Source: Salmonella bongori NCTC 12419 (GTDB lineage Bacteria; Pseudomonadota; Gammaproteobacteria; Enterobacterales; Enterobacteriaceae). From it: a stretch of DNA of 64,000 nt. The stretch lies in NCBI RefSeq assembly GCF_000252995.1, contig NC_015761.1:186001-250000 (forward strand), written 5' to 3'. This document shows, in pieces, positions 1 through 8,078 of the stretch. Below the pieces are notes generated by a model. It had not been told where the DNA came from, made no database searches, and was given only the letters and a program-made list of their open reading frames with translations. A program made the position numbers and the translations under genes. The stretch's first letter is position 1, and the number at the start of each line of letters is the position of its first letter.

Positions 1-69
1 AACAAAGCCAACCGTCTGGAAGAACTGTTTGTGTCACTGGTCCATGAAAAACAAGGAGATCACGCATGA
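1..69 (+). CDS. yadG: YadG, ABC transporter ATP-binding subunit (3' end only)
   Basis: The window opens inside this gene. Only the last 22 codons and the TGA stop are present, reading NKANRLEELFVSLVHEKQ and ending GDHA. I recognise this as the C-terminal tail of YadG, the ATPase partner of the YadH permease. The stop overlaps the yadH start in an ATGA arrangement at 66-69, so the two genes are translationally coupled. Walker motifs lie outside the window, so the call rests on the tail and on its neighbour. Confidence 0.85.
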   Translation, partial: NKANRLEELFVSLVHEKQGDHA

Positions 70-836
70 TGCAGTTGTACTGGGTTGCGCTGAAAAGTAT
101 CTGGGCGAAAGAGATCCACCGCTTTATGCGAATTTGGGTGCAAACGCTGGTGCCGCCAGTGATTACGATGACACTCTATTTCATCATCTTCGGTAACCTG
201 ATTGGCTCGCGGATTGGCGAAATGCATGGCTTTAGCTATATGCAATTTATTGTGCCGGGGTTGATTATGATGGCGGTGATCACCAACTCTTATGCCAACG
301 TGGCCTCCTCGTTCTTTAGCGCCAAGTTTCAGCGCAACATCGAAGAGTTGCTGGTGGCGCCAGTGCCGACGCATGTCATCATCGCTGGCTTTGTCGGCGG
401 CGGTGTGGCGCGCGGGCTGTGCGTTGGTATCCTGGTGACGGCAATTTCGCTGTTTTTTGTGCCATTTCAGGTGCATTCGTGGATTTTTGTCGCGCTTACG
501 TTGATCCTGACGGCGATATTGTTCTCGCTGGCGGGCTTGCTAAATGCGGTGTTTGCGAAAACCTTTGATGACATCAGCCTGATCCCCACTTTTGTGCTAA
601 CGCCGCTAACCTATCTCGGCGGGGTATTTTACTCGCTGACACTACTGCCGCCGTTCTGGCAGGGGTTGTCGCACCTGAACCCGATCGTCTATATGATCAG
701 CGGCTTCCGGTATGGTTTCCTTGGTATCCATGATGTGCCGTTGGCGACGACGTTTGGCGTACTGGTGATCTTCATTATGGCATTTTATCTGCTGTGCTGG
801 ACGCTGATCCAACGTGGACGCGGTTTGCGTAGCTGA
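66..836 (+). CDS. yadH: YadH, ABC-2 type exporter permease
   Basis: This 256-residue inner-membrane protein is the permease of the YadGH ABC exporter, whose substrate is not established. It has about six hydrophobic segments, including one near residues 23-43 (TLVPPVITMTLYFIIFG), and the ABC-2 permease signature region around FSYMQFIVPGLIMMAV. It belongs to the family of NodJ/DrrB-like permeases. The start overlaps the yadG stop (ATGA), and a second ATG follows directly. Length equals that of E. coli YadH. A hairpin follows the stop. Confidence 0.95.
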   Translation: MMQLYWVALKSIWAKEIHRFMRIWVQTLVPPVITMTLYFIIFGNLIGSRIGEMHGFSYMQFIVPGLIMMAVITNSYANVASSFFSAKFQRNIEELLVAPVPTHVIIAGFVGGGVARGLCVGILVTAISLFFVPFQVHSWIFVALTLILTAILFSLAGLLNAVFAKTFDDISLIPTFVLTPLTYLGGVFYSLTLLPPFWQGLSHLNPIVYMISGFRYGFLGIHDVPLATTFGVLVIFIMAFYLLCWTLIQRGRGLRS

Positions 837-842
837 GACAAT

Positions 843-876
843 TCTCCTCTTCTTCTGGCGGGGAGAGGAGACTTTT
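843..876 (+). terminator. Hairpin terminator after yadH
   Basis: An inverted repeat (TCTCCTCT at 843-850 pairing with AGAGGAGA at 864-871) is followed by a short T-containing tract (CTTTTG). It sits seven bases after the yadH stop. The U tract is short, so termination may be partial. Confidence 0.5.
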
Positions 877-940
877 GACGGCTGTCATCATTCTTAACTT
901 ATCACCCTGATAAACTACTTGTCTGCTAAGGAGGTAGGCT

Positions 941-1381
941 ATGTTAGGCTGGGTGATTACCTGCCATGACGATCGCGCACAGGATATGCTCGATCGCCTG
1001 GAGAAAAAATACGGCCCGCTGGCGCAATGCCGGGCGGTCAATTTCTGGCGGGGTCTCAGTTCAAATATGCTGAGCCGTATGATGTGTGATGCGCTTCATG
1101 CCACAGACTCCGGCGAAGGCGTGATATTTTTAACCGATATTTCCGGTGCGGCGCCTTATCGTGTGGCATCGTTGATGAGTCATAAACATTCGCAATGTGA
1201 AGTCATTTCAGGTATTCGCTATTCATTGATGGAGGAGATGCTTCCACTGCGAGAGTCAATGAGTAGTTCGGCATTTCGCGATCACATCGTTGCGCTTGGC
1301 GCGCCGGACGTCACCAGTCTCTGGCATCAGCAGCAGAAGAACCCGCCTTTTTTGTTGCTGCATGATTTGTATGAGTATTAG
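941..1381 (+). CDS. yadI: YadI, orphan PTS enzyme IIA component (mannose family)
   Basis: This 146-residue cytosolic protein resembles EIIA domains of the mannose-type phosphotransferase system, which carry phosphate on a histidine and pass it to EIIB. His9 in the N-terminal strand (GWVITCHDD) is in the place of the phosphorylated histidine of this fold. The Gly-rich stretch FLTDISGAAPYR also fits. No EIIB, EIIC or EIID gene is nearby, so the partner is unknown. A strong ribosome site (AAGGAGG) precedes the ATG. The gene starts about 100 bp after yadH. Confidence 0.85.
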   Translation: MLGWVITCHDDRAQDMLDRLEKKYGPLAQCRAVNFWRGLSSNMLSRMMCDALHATDSGEGVIFLTDISGAAPYRVASLMSHKHSQCEVISGIRYSLMEEMLPLRESMSSSAFRDHIVALGAPDVTSLWHQQQKNPPFLLLHDLYEY

Positions 1382-1443
1382 TCATTCTTATTATGGATAT
1401 GAATTGGTACAATCGTCGCGTTATTTTGTCCCGGTTATGATGA

Positions 1444-2658
1444 ATGATGAAATACTTTTTTCTTCTGCTGCTGTGTTTTTCCACTGCGGTCAGCGCGCGT
1501 TATATGCAAACGACGAAAGACGCCGCCATCTGGTCGCAGATTGGCGACAATATGGTGACCGTGGGGAATATCCGCGCCGGACAAATACTTTCCGTAACGC
1601 CCATGGCGGCAGACTATTATAAATTTAACTTTGGCTTTGGCGTGGGGTTTATCGATAAAGGCCATCTCGCTCCCGTGCAGGGGAAACAGAAAGTGGAAGA
1701 TGGCCTCGGCGACCTTAACAAGCCACTGAGCAATCAGAATCTGGTGACATGGAAGGATACGCGGGTGTATAACGCGCCGGATGCCGGCAGCGCCCCGTTT
1801 GGTGTGCTGGTGGATAATTTGCGTTATCCCATTATTAGTAAGCTGAAGGGCAGGCTTAATCAAACCTGGTATCAGATCCGTATTGGCGACAGACTGGCTT
1901 ATATCAGCGCGCTGGACGCCCAGCCCGATAACGGAATTCCGGTACTGACCTACCACCATATTTTACGTGATGAAGAAAATACCCGTTTCCGCCATACGTC
2001 CACCACGACCTCGGTGCGTGCTTTCAGTAACCAAATGACCTGGCTTCGCGATCGTGGTTACACCACATTGACCCTGTATCAACTGGAGGATTACATCCAT
2101 AACCGGGCTAATTTCCCGGCGCGCGCGGTGGCGATCACATTTGATGATGGCCTTAAATCGGTGAGCCGCTATGCATATCCGGTGCTGAAGCAATATGGTA
2201 TGAAGGCGACGGCGTTTATTATCTCGTCGCGCATTAAACGCCACCCGCAGAAATGGAATCCGAAATCGCTGCAGTTTATGAGTGTGTCTGAATTGCGAAA
2301 GATGAGCGATGTTTTTGACTTTCAGTCGCATACCCATTTCTTACACCGGGTGGATGGGTATCGGCGGCCGATTTTATATAGCCGTAGTTATCATAATATT
2401 CTGTTTGATTTTGAACGCTCCCGGCGGGCGTTGGCGCAATTTAATCCGCACGTTTTTTATCTTTCCTACCCCTTTGGCGGCTATAACGTGACTGCTATCA
2501 AAGCGGCAAAAGAGGCCGGATTTCATATGGCGGTGACGACGGTAAAAGGGAAAGTAAAGCCGGGGGATAATCCATTCTTATTGAAACGCCTGTATATTTT
2601 AAGAACGGATTCGCTGGAAACCATGTCACGGCTGATTAGCAACCAGCCGCAGGGGTAA
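1444..2658 (+). CDS. yadE: YadE, exported polysaccharide deacetylase (NodB/CE4 family)
   Basis: A 404-residue exported protein. Residues 1 to about 18 form a signal peptide ending AVSA. An SH3-like region occupies roughly residues 20-150. A NodB homology domain follows, with TFDDG (Asp234-Asp235) as the metal and catalytic motif, the His motif SHTHFLH, and YPFGGYN. The His spacing resembles PgaB-type N-deacetylases. The natural substrate is not known; an acetylated envelope or matrix glycan is an inference. Two ATG codons lie in tandem at 1444 and 1447. The gene converges on panD with an 18-bp gap. Confidence 0.88.
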   Translation: MMKYFFLLLLCFSTAVSARYMQTTKDAAIWSQIGDNMVTVGNIRAGQILSVTPMAADYYKFNFGFGVGFIDKGHLAPVQGKQKVEDGLGDLNKPLSNQNLVTWKDTRVYNAPDAGSAPFGVLVDNLRYPIISKLKGRLNQTWYQIRIGDRLAYISALDAQPDNGIPVLTYHHILRDEENTRFRHTSTTTSVRAFSNQMTWLRDRGYTTLTLYQLEDYIHNRANFPARAVAITFDDGLKSVSRYAYPVLKQYGMKATAFIISSRIKRHPQKWNPKSLQFMSVSELRKMSDVFDFQSHTHFLHRVDGYRRPILYSRSYHNILFDFERSRRALAQFNPHVFYLSYPFGGYNVTAIKAAKEAGFHMAVTTVKGKVKPGDNPFLLKRLYILRTDSLETMSRLISNQPQG

Positions 2659-2676
2659 ATAGGCTTACAGGTGGTA

Positions 2677-3057
2677 TCAGGCAACCTGAACAGGAATCGC
2701 TTTCGCTGTGCGTTTCATTTCATTGTCGCCTTCGAAATAAGCCACATTAGGCCGCCAGGTACGTGCTTCTTCATCTGTCATGGTGACAAAGCTGGCGATA
2801 ATCACAATATCGCCCACCGCCGCGCAGTGTGCCGCCGCACCATTGACGGAGATAATTTTCGAACCGCGTTCTGCCGCAATGGCGTAGGTTGAGAAGCGCT
2901 TGCCGTTTGACACATTCCAGATATCAATAGCTTCGTTTTCCAGAATACCGGCCGCATCAAGAAAATCCTGATCGATGGCGCAGGAACCTTCATAGTGCAG
3001 GTCCGCCTGAGTCACTTTTACGCGGTGGAGTTTGCCCTGCAACATCGTGCGAATCAT
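2677..3057 (-). CDS. panD: Aspartate 1-decarboxylase proenzyme
   Basis: PanD converts L-aspartate to beta-alanine for pantothenate synthesis in the cytosol. The protein has 126 residues, the normal length. It is made as a proenzyme that cleaves itself between Gly24 and Ser25 (HYEGSCAID) to create a pyruvoyl group. Tyr58 in FSTYAIAAERG is the usual catalytic tyrosine. It lies on the same strand as panC and panB but is separated from them by an unrelated plus-strand nuclease gene, as in E. coli. Confidence 0.97.
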   Translation of the reverse strand: MIRTMLQGKLHRVKVTQADLHYEGSCAIDQDFLDAAGILENEAIDIWNVSNGKRFSTYAIAAERGSKIISVNGAAAHCAAVGDIVIIASFVTMTDEEARTWRPNVAYFEGDNEMKRTAKAIPVQVA

Positions 3058-3327
3058 AACGTTTACCCTTTACTCGTATCGACAGCCAAGCTGACTATAG
3101 CCAGCTTTAGGAAAATATTCAGGCAGTATTGCCCGATTTTTACGGGGTGTCTATACATCGAGTGTCGTTTCTCCGCTCAGTTTGCGTAATGCCACGCACA
3201 AGAGCATGTAACGCTTGTATAGAGTGAGTTTTTGTCCCTGCCCGCCTCGTAAAAACGCCAACACCCTGCTGACGCGGCGATATACCTCCCGGATACTGGT
3301 GTTATGGATGACGCCGCGTAGGTCAGG

Positions 3328-4269
3328 ATGATGGAATCAGCAACAGGTACTCCGCACGATGCCGTTTTTAAACAATTTTTAATGCACGTCGATACTGCCA
3401 GGGATTTTCTGGATATTCACCTGCCTGTGGAATTACGTAAGATATGCGATCTTGATACGCTACAGTTGGCATCGGGAAGCTTTGTCGAAGAGAACCTGAA
3501 GGCGCAATATTCCGACGTGCTTTATTCGTTAAACATGCAGGGAGTGCCTGGCTATTTGCATATATTGATTGAGCATCAGAGCTCGCCGGATAAAAAGATG
3601 GCGTTCCGTATGATACGTTACGCGATTGCCGCGATGCATCGTCACATTGAGGCGGGCTACGAGCAGCTTCCGTTGGTGATCCCCATCCTGTTTTATCAGG
3701 GGAAAGCCAGTCCTTACCCGTTTTCATTATGTTGGCTGGACATGTTTTCCTCCCCGGCACTGGCGAAACGCCTCTATAGTCAGCCGTTTCCACTGGTGGA
3801 TATTACCGTAATACCCGATGATGAGATTATGCAGCATCGGCGGATAGCGGTTCTGGAATTGCTGCAAAAACATATCCGTCAGCGAGATTTAATGCGGCTG
3901 CTGGATCAACTGGTAACACTGTTACGTGCAGAGTACACTACTGACAGTCAGATGATCTCGTTGCTGAACTATATGCTGCACAGCGGTCATACTGACCAAC
4001 CAAAAGTATTCTACAGGGAACTGGCGAGCAGAACGCCGCAGGGGGAATCAATGATGACGCTGGCTGAGTGGTTTGAAGAGCAGGGAATGCAGAAAGGCAT
4101 ACAGCAAGGTATCCAAAAAGGCATACAGCAAGGTATCCAAAAAGGTGAAACAGAGGCGGCGCGCCGTGTTGCCGCACGGATGTTGAAAAACGGTATGTCG
4201 GCAGAACTCGTTGCGCAGATGACGGATCTTACGGCTGAAGAGATTGAGCAGCTCACTAACTGGCGCTAA
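3328..4269 (+). CDS. rpnC: Rpn-family recombination-promoting nuclease / putative transposase (RpnC/YadD-like)
   Basis: A 313-residue protein of the Rpn (PD-(D/E)XK, formerly transposase_31/YhgA) family. The core PHDAVFKQFL near the N terminus, the YSDVLY aspartate and the IEHQSS (E-x-Q) motif form the nuclease site. Family members nick DNA and promote RecA-independent recombination. The location between panD and panC matches E. coli yadD (rpnC). The C-terminal third carries Gly-Ile-Gln repeats encoded by a perfect 24-bp duplication, then a short helical tail. The start is uncertain by one codon (ATG at 3328 or 3331). No terminal inverted repeats were seen, so it is not an insertion sequence. 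Confidence 0.88.
   Translation: MMESATGTPHDAVFKQFLMHVDTARDFLDIHLPVELRKICDLDTLQLASGSFVEENLKAQYSDVLYSLNMQGVPGYLHILIEHQSSPDKKMAFRMIRYAIAAMHRHIEAGYEQLPLVIPILFYQGKASPYPFSLCWLDMFSSPALAKRLYSQPFPLVDITVIPDDEIMQHRRIAVLELLQKHIRQRDLMRLLDQLVTLLRAEYTTDSQMISLLNYMLHSGHTDQPKVFYRELASRTPQGESMMTLAEWFEEQGMQKGIQQGIQKGIQQGIQKGETEAARRVAARMLKNGMSAELVAQMTDLTAEEIEQLTNWR
4093..4140 (+). repeat. Two perfect 24-bp direct repeats inside rpnC
   Basis: Positions 4093-4116 and 4117-4140 are identical and in frame, each encoding KGIQQGIQ. Degenerate copies flank them (QKGIQ before, QKGE after). Rpn proteins often have such repetitive linkers. Copy number could change by slippage in steps of eight residues without breaking the frame. 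Confidence 0.9.
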
Positions 4270-4285
4270 CTATCGTTAACGCCAG
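4260..4285. terminator. Hairpin between convergent rpnC and panC
   Basis: An 11-bp inverted repeat with one mismatch (CTGGCGCTAAC at 4260-4270, GTTAACGCCAG at 4275-4285) covers the rpnC stop codon. There is no clear T run on either side, so it may be a weak bidirectional terminator or a 3'-end stabiliser. Confidence 0.35.
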
Positions 4286-4295
4286 TCGTCGCCGA

Positions 4296-5147
4296 TTAGT
4301 GTAGTTCTATAGTCAGATTATCGATAAGCCGCGCTTGTCCCAGCCATGCGGACATCAGGATCACTGCCCGTTGGCTACCCTCGGTCAGTTCGAGTAGTGT
4401 GTCAGCATCGCGTACCTGAATATCATCAGGGCGGAAGCCTTTTTCCTTCAATTCCTGGCCGGCAATGGCAATTATCTCTTCAAGGTTGCGCTCCCCGGCC
4501 TGCACTTTGTCGGCTAGCGCTTTCATTACTTTATATAAAACAGGCGCAATCTTACGTTGTTCCGCTGTCAGATAGCCGTTACGCGAGCTCAGCGCCAGGC
4601 CGTCTTTCGCGCGAACGATAGGCACGCCGACAATTTCAATATCGTAACCCATATCGGCGACCATCTTGCGGATCAGCGCCAGTTGCTGGAAATCTTTTTC
4701 GCCGAAGCAGGCTATATCTGGTTGTACCAAATTAAACAGCTTACTGACGATAGTCGAAACCCCGCGGAAGTGGCCTGGACGACTGACTCCCTCCAGCATC
4801 GTAGAAAGACCGGGCACGTCAACGTAAGTATGTCCTTCTGTCCCCTGCGGATAGAGCTGATCCGGAGCCGGGGCAAAGATGATATCGACTTTGCGCTTAT
4901 TCAACTTCTCACAATCTTCCTGCAACGTGCGGGGGTAGCGCGCCAGATCGTCCGGGCGATCAAACTGCATCGGATTGACGAAGATACTGGCCACTACCAC
5001 ATCGGCGCGGTCTTTAGCTTCATCAATGAGTTTCATATGTCCATCATGCAAGTTACCCATCGTTGGCACCAGCGCAATACGTTTGCCTTCCAGGCGTAAA
5101 CGGCGGATATGCTGGCGCAGCAGCGGCAGGGTTTCAATAATTAACAC
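4296..5147 (-). CDS. panC: Pantothenate synthetase
   Basis: PanC joins pantoate and beta-alanine using ATP, the last step of pantothenate synthesis. The 283-residue length matches the family when translation starts at GTG 5147, which has AAGGAG seven bases upstream. The open frame runs on to 5219 but that extension lies in the repeat-rich spacer and is not coding. Family motifs are PTMGNLHDGH, with the HxxH-type His34 and His37 of nucleotidyltransferases, and the KMSKS-like ALSSRN loop. It is transcribed from panB towards panC, with a BIME between them. Confidence 0.97.
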   Translation of the reverse strand: MLIIETLPLLRQHIRRLRLEGKRIALVPTMGNLHDGHMKLIDEAKDRADVVVASIFVNPMQFDRPDDLARYPRTLQEDCEKLNKRKVDIIFAPAPDQLYPQGTEGHTYVDVPGLSTMLEGVSRPGHFRGVSTIVSKLFNLVQPDIACFGEKDFQQLALIRKMVADMGYDIEIVGVPIVRAKDGLALSSRNGYLTAEQRKIAPVLYKVMKALADKVQAGERNLEEIIAIAGQELKEKGFRPDDIQVRDADTLLELTEGSQRAVILMSAWLGQARLIDNLTIELH

Positions 5148-5167
5148 AATATAACTCCTTGAATTAA

Positions 5168-5273
5168 CTGAGGGTATGCAGGCTGAATAAGACGCGTTAC
5201 ACGTCGTCATCCGGCGCAATGCCGCCTTCTGATGGCGCTACGCTTATCAGGCCTGCGTCCGGTTATCCCTCAG
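5168..5273. repeat. BIME (paired REP elements) between panB and panC
   Basis: Outer inverted arms CTGAGGG (5168) and CCCTCAG (to 5273) enclose REP-type sequence with TCATCCGGCGCAATGCCG and the opposite unit GCTTATCAGGCCTGCGTCCGG. It lies within the panBC transcription unit and could stabilise or attenuate the message. This assignment is from pattern recognition. Confidence 0.8.
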
Positions 5274-5281
5274 GTGTAGCA

Positions 5282-6076
5282 TTAATGAAAACTATGTTCT
5301 TCGCCCGGATAGACGCCGGACTCAACTTCAGCCATATACTGCCGTACAGCGGCGCGCATGTCGCCTGCTTCAACAAGGAAATTTTTCGCAAATTTAGGGA
5401 TATGACCGCCAGTAATGCCGAAGGCGTCATGCATCACCAGGATCTGTCCGTCGGTAACGTTGCCTGCTCCGATCCCGATCACTGGAATGGATAACGCGTC
5501 GGTCACCCGTTTCGCCAGTTCAACCGGCACGCACTCCAGCACCAGCAACTGCGCGCCTGCCGCTTCCAGCGCCAGGGCATCGCTGAGAAGCTGTTCGCCC
5601 GCATCACCGCGTCCCTGAACTTTGTAGCCGCCGAAAATATTGACCGACTGTGGCGTCAGTCCCAGATGGCCACACACGGGTACGGCGCGTTCGGTCAACA
5701 TCCTGACGGTATCCACCAGCCAGGCTCCGCCTTCAATTTTGATCATGTTAGCTCCGGCGCGCATGACGATAGCCGCGTTCTCAAACGCCTGTTCCGGTGT
5801 GGCATAAGCCATAAACGGCAGGTCGGAAAGCAGCAGGCAGTTCGGCGCGCCACGACGTACGGCACGGGTATGATAAGCAATGTCCTCAACGGTAACGGGC
5901 AGGGTGGAGTCATGGCCCTGTATCGTCATGCCAAGAGAGTCGCCCACCAGCATGACGTTAATGCCTTCATCGGCAAACAGTTTGGCAAAGCTGTAATCGT
6001 AAGCGGTGATGGTGGCGAAGCGTTTCTTTTCCTGTTTGTATTTTTGCAGCAGGGCGATAGTGGTCGGTTTGCTCAT
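5282..6076 (-). CDS. panB: 3-methyl-2-oxobutanoate hydroxymethyltransferase
   Basis: PanB transfers a hydroxymethyl group from methylene-tetrahydrofolate to alpha-ketoisovalerate, the first committed step to pantoate. Starting at ATG 6076 gives 264 residues (MSKPTTIALLQKY), the family length. The ribosome site GAGGGGAGAAG lies just upstream. An upstream in-frame extension to 6256 overlaps the adhesin gene and is rejected. Mg-binding and active-site segments VGDSLGM, LLSDLPFM and KIEGG are intact. It is first in the panB-panC unit. Confidence 0.97.
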   Translation of the reverse strand: MSKPTTIALLQKYKQEKKRFATITAYDYSFAKLFADEGINVMLVGDSLGMTIQGHDSTLPVTVEDIAYHTRAVRRGAPNCLLLSDLPFMAYATPEQAFENAAIVMRAGANMIKIEGGAWLVDTVRMLTERAVPVCGHLGLTPQSVNIFGGYKVQGRGDAGEQLLSDALALEAAGAQLLVLECVPVELAKRVTDALSIPVIGIGAGNVTDGQILVMHDAFGITGGHIPKFAKNFLVEAGDMRAAVRQYMAEVESGVYPGEEHSFH

Positions 6077-6149
6077 AACTTCTCCCCTCATAATAAGAAT
6101 GAATATAATGGGGGCATTGTAGGGGAAGATACCGGTAGGCGTTAGACTT

Positions 6150-6182
6150 TTGTGGGCAACCGTTATTGACGAGTGCCCACAA
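6150..6182 (-). terminator. Hairpin at the 3' end of the fimbrial cluster
   Basis: A 9-bp perfect inverted repeat (TTGTGGGCA at 6150-6158, TGCCCACAA at 6174-6182) begins six bases after the adhesin stop. There is no run of U after the stem on the minus strand, so it may protect the 3' end or stop transcription only weakly before panB. Confidence 0.4.
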
Positions 6183-6188
6183 CCGTTA

Positions 6189-7463
6189 TCACGGGTAGTC
6201 GAAGGTAAAGATTCCGTTGGCTTTGAAGTTACCAGATCCGATTTTCTGGTTGCCATCGCGCTTTAACGTCGCCAGAAAATTGAGAGTCTGTGACTGAACC
6301 TGACCGTTTTCGCTGGTGCCGTAGATATTATCATCGCTTGAGGTATCGCGCTGATCGTTATACACCGAGGTGGTATCGTTGGGGATCATTACCATCTGCG
6401 AGTGGTAGTTATTGGCCGCGCCGCTAATCTCCACGCCCACGCCGGTGGCATGGTTGCTGGTCAGAATATTGCCAAGCAGGGTGGGGGAGCTGGCAACCGT
6501 GGTGGAGGTAAGCGTGACGTTAATATTGCGCAGCCCTTTACAGCCTGCCAGCTTGATGGAGAACGGCACGGCATTGACGCCTTTAATAATGTCGTTCGGG
6601 CTATAGCTTCCCAAATCGACGGTGGCTCCGCTCACGCTGCTACCGCTGGCGACGGGTTGTGTGGTGCAGGTAGGTTCGGCAACGGTGACGGCGCTGATAT
6701 CAAAGGTGATTTTATCAGCATAGCTGTGAATGCCCGTTCCTGGATTTTCGTTCAAGAGGCGCAGGTGAAAGTCTCCCTTCTTTAAAAGCGTGATCGTGGC
6801 GTTACTGGGGGTATAGGTTTGATCGGTATAAAAGGTAATGGCGGCATAAAATCCAATCCCACCCATGGAAAAGTACTCTGAGCCATCCGGTGTGCCGGAT
6901 CTGCGACAGCCGTCAGTATCGGTGAGCGTTATAACGTTGCTCATGGTTCCGTCCACGACGGGAAGCGACGAGGGGGCATCAACGTGGAGGCCATAGGCGC
7001 TAAAACTTCTTAGCGTCAGGGAAAAATAGAGCCCGGTAATGTTCGTCTTAAAAATACTGACCCCGCCGTAGGTGCCTGCTGAGACGAGGCCAGATTCGAA
7101 CGACAGCGGGTTACTGGTGCCCGAACTGGAGGTATTGCAATACACACCAGAGTTGCCGGACGCCGAGCCGTGATTGCCGTTCCAGTTGATCGTGACGTTC
7201 GCAGGCGCCAGTTCGGATGTACGGCTAAAATAGACGGTTCGCCCGGCGGGATAGGTCATGGTAGTGGTGCTGTCGGTGGTTGGCCCATTAAACAAAGAAT
7301 CGTTACCTTCACGGTAGTTGCCGAGCACAAAGGTTTGCGTCTCGGCGGCGTAGCTGGCAACAGAAAACAATGTTAGTGTGGCGAATAGCGCGGATAAAAT
7401 AACGGAAAATGTGACTCGCCATCCTTTCTTGTTGCCATTTTGCTGCGGTGTGTTCCTTGTCAT
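6189..7463 (-). CDS. staG: Fimbrial tip adhesin (StaG/YadC-like)
   Basis: A 424-residue two-domain adhesin, the last gene of the cluster. An unusually long signal peptide spans residues 1-39 (ending ASYA). The region to about residue 240 is a unique, Thr/Ser/Gly-rich domain with a Cys pair, the expected receptor-binding part. A pilin-like domain follows, from AEPTCTTQP to the terminal FTFDYP with the penultimate-Tyr pattern of chaperone/usher subunits. The position corresponds to yadC in E. coli and staG in S. Typhi. The receptor cannot be read from sequence. AGGAGAG precedes the start. Confidence 0.8.
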   Translation of the reverse strand: MTRNTPQQNGNKKGWRVTFSVILSALFATLTLFSVASYAAETQTFVLGNYREGNDSLFNGPTTDSTTTMTYPAGRTVYFSRTSELAPANVTINWNGNHGSASGNSGVYCNTSSSGTSNPLSFESGLVSAGTYGGVSIFKTNITGLYFSLTLRSFSAYGLHVDAPSSLPVVDGTMSNVITLTDTDGCRRSGTPDGSEYFSMGGIGFYAAITFYTDQTYTPSNATITLLKKGDFHLRLLNENPGTGIHSYADKITFDISAVTVAEPTCTTQPVASGSSVSGATVDLGSYSPNDIIKGVNAVPFSIKLAGCKGLRNINVTLTSTTVASSPTLLGNILTSNHATGVGVEISGAANNYHSQMVMIPNDTTSVYNDQRDTSSDDNIYGTSENGQVQSQTLNFLATLKRDGNQKIGSGNFKANGIFTFDYP

Positions 7464-7496
7464 AGCCCTCTCCTTTTAAAAGCCCGTAAGTTTTTC

Positions 7497-8072
7497 TTAT
7501 TCGTAATAAACCGATACCAGTACGCTGGACTTCACCGGGCCACTGCCGACGGGCTGACCGGACAGTACTTTCTGCATTCGGGCATAAAAAGCGTAGCGGC
7601 TGTCAGCATAGTTAGCGGAGGTCACGTCGTATTTACTGCGCGGCGTGCCGTCGGTGTTCATCACGTTGTAAGTGTTATTGACATCGTTGACGGAAAAGAC
7701 CACCACGCCGACATTTGTTGCGCCGTCGGATTCCTCGTTGGCGAAAATTTGTGTTGAGCCAGGAGCAAAGCTGCCCGACAGCGGAGAGAAATGTAATACC
7801 AGCTTTGAGGGTTCTTTGCCGCTGACCGGCATACAGTCTTTTACATGCACATAAAAGGTGCTACCACCTTCATAAAGATCTTCTGCCGTCACGCCGCTGG
7901 TGAAGTAATCAAGCCCTTTGGTGCCTAAATCCACTAATCCGTTATTGTCCACTGAGACTTCACAGCTGGTATTCACAATATTGGCTCTGATCTCCACATC
8001 GGTATCGGCATGGCTTATCAGTGTGAACATTGATAAGCCGATGACTATTGCGCTGCATAATAACTTGTTCAT
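7497..8072 (-). CDS. staF: Minor fimbrial subunit (StaF/YadK-like)
   Basis: A 191-residue exported pilin-fold protein. The signal peptide is residues 1-22 (ending ISHA). Mature features are the early Cys in NTSCEVSV, a second Cys in VKDCMPVSG and the C-terminal beta-zipper SVLVSVYYE ending in Tyr-Tyr-Glu. This is a typical donor-strand subunit, probably part of the tip or adaptor. It starts six bases after the preceding subunit gene ends and is followed after about 30 bp by the adhesin gene. The exact role among the three minor subunits is not decided by sequence. Confidence 0.8.
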   Translation of the reverse strand: MNKLLCSAIVIGLSMFTLISHADTDVEIRANIVNTSCEVSVDNNGLVDLGTKGLDYFTSGVTAEDLYEGGSTFYVHVKDCMPVSGKEPSKLVLHFSPLSGSFAPGSTQIFANEESDGATNVGVVVFSVNDVNNTYNVMNTDGTPRSKYDVTSANYADSRYAFYARMQKVLSGQPVGSGPVKSSVLVSVYYE

Positions 8073-8078
8073 CGCCGC

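Noticed and set aside
4093..4140. Possible CRISPR-like repeats
   Set aside because: Only two direct copies, in frame inside a coding gene, without spacers.
3328..4269. Insertion sequence at the rpnC gene
   Set aside because: No terminal inverted repeats or target duplication were seen and the locus is syntenic with E. coli yadD, so it is a resident gene.
5148..5219. Extended N terminus for PanC from ATG 5219
   Set aside because: The extra 24 residues are encoded by BIME sequence; GTG 5147 has the ribosome site and gives the family length.
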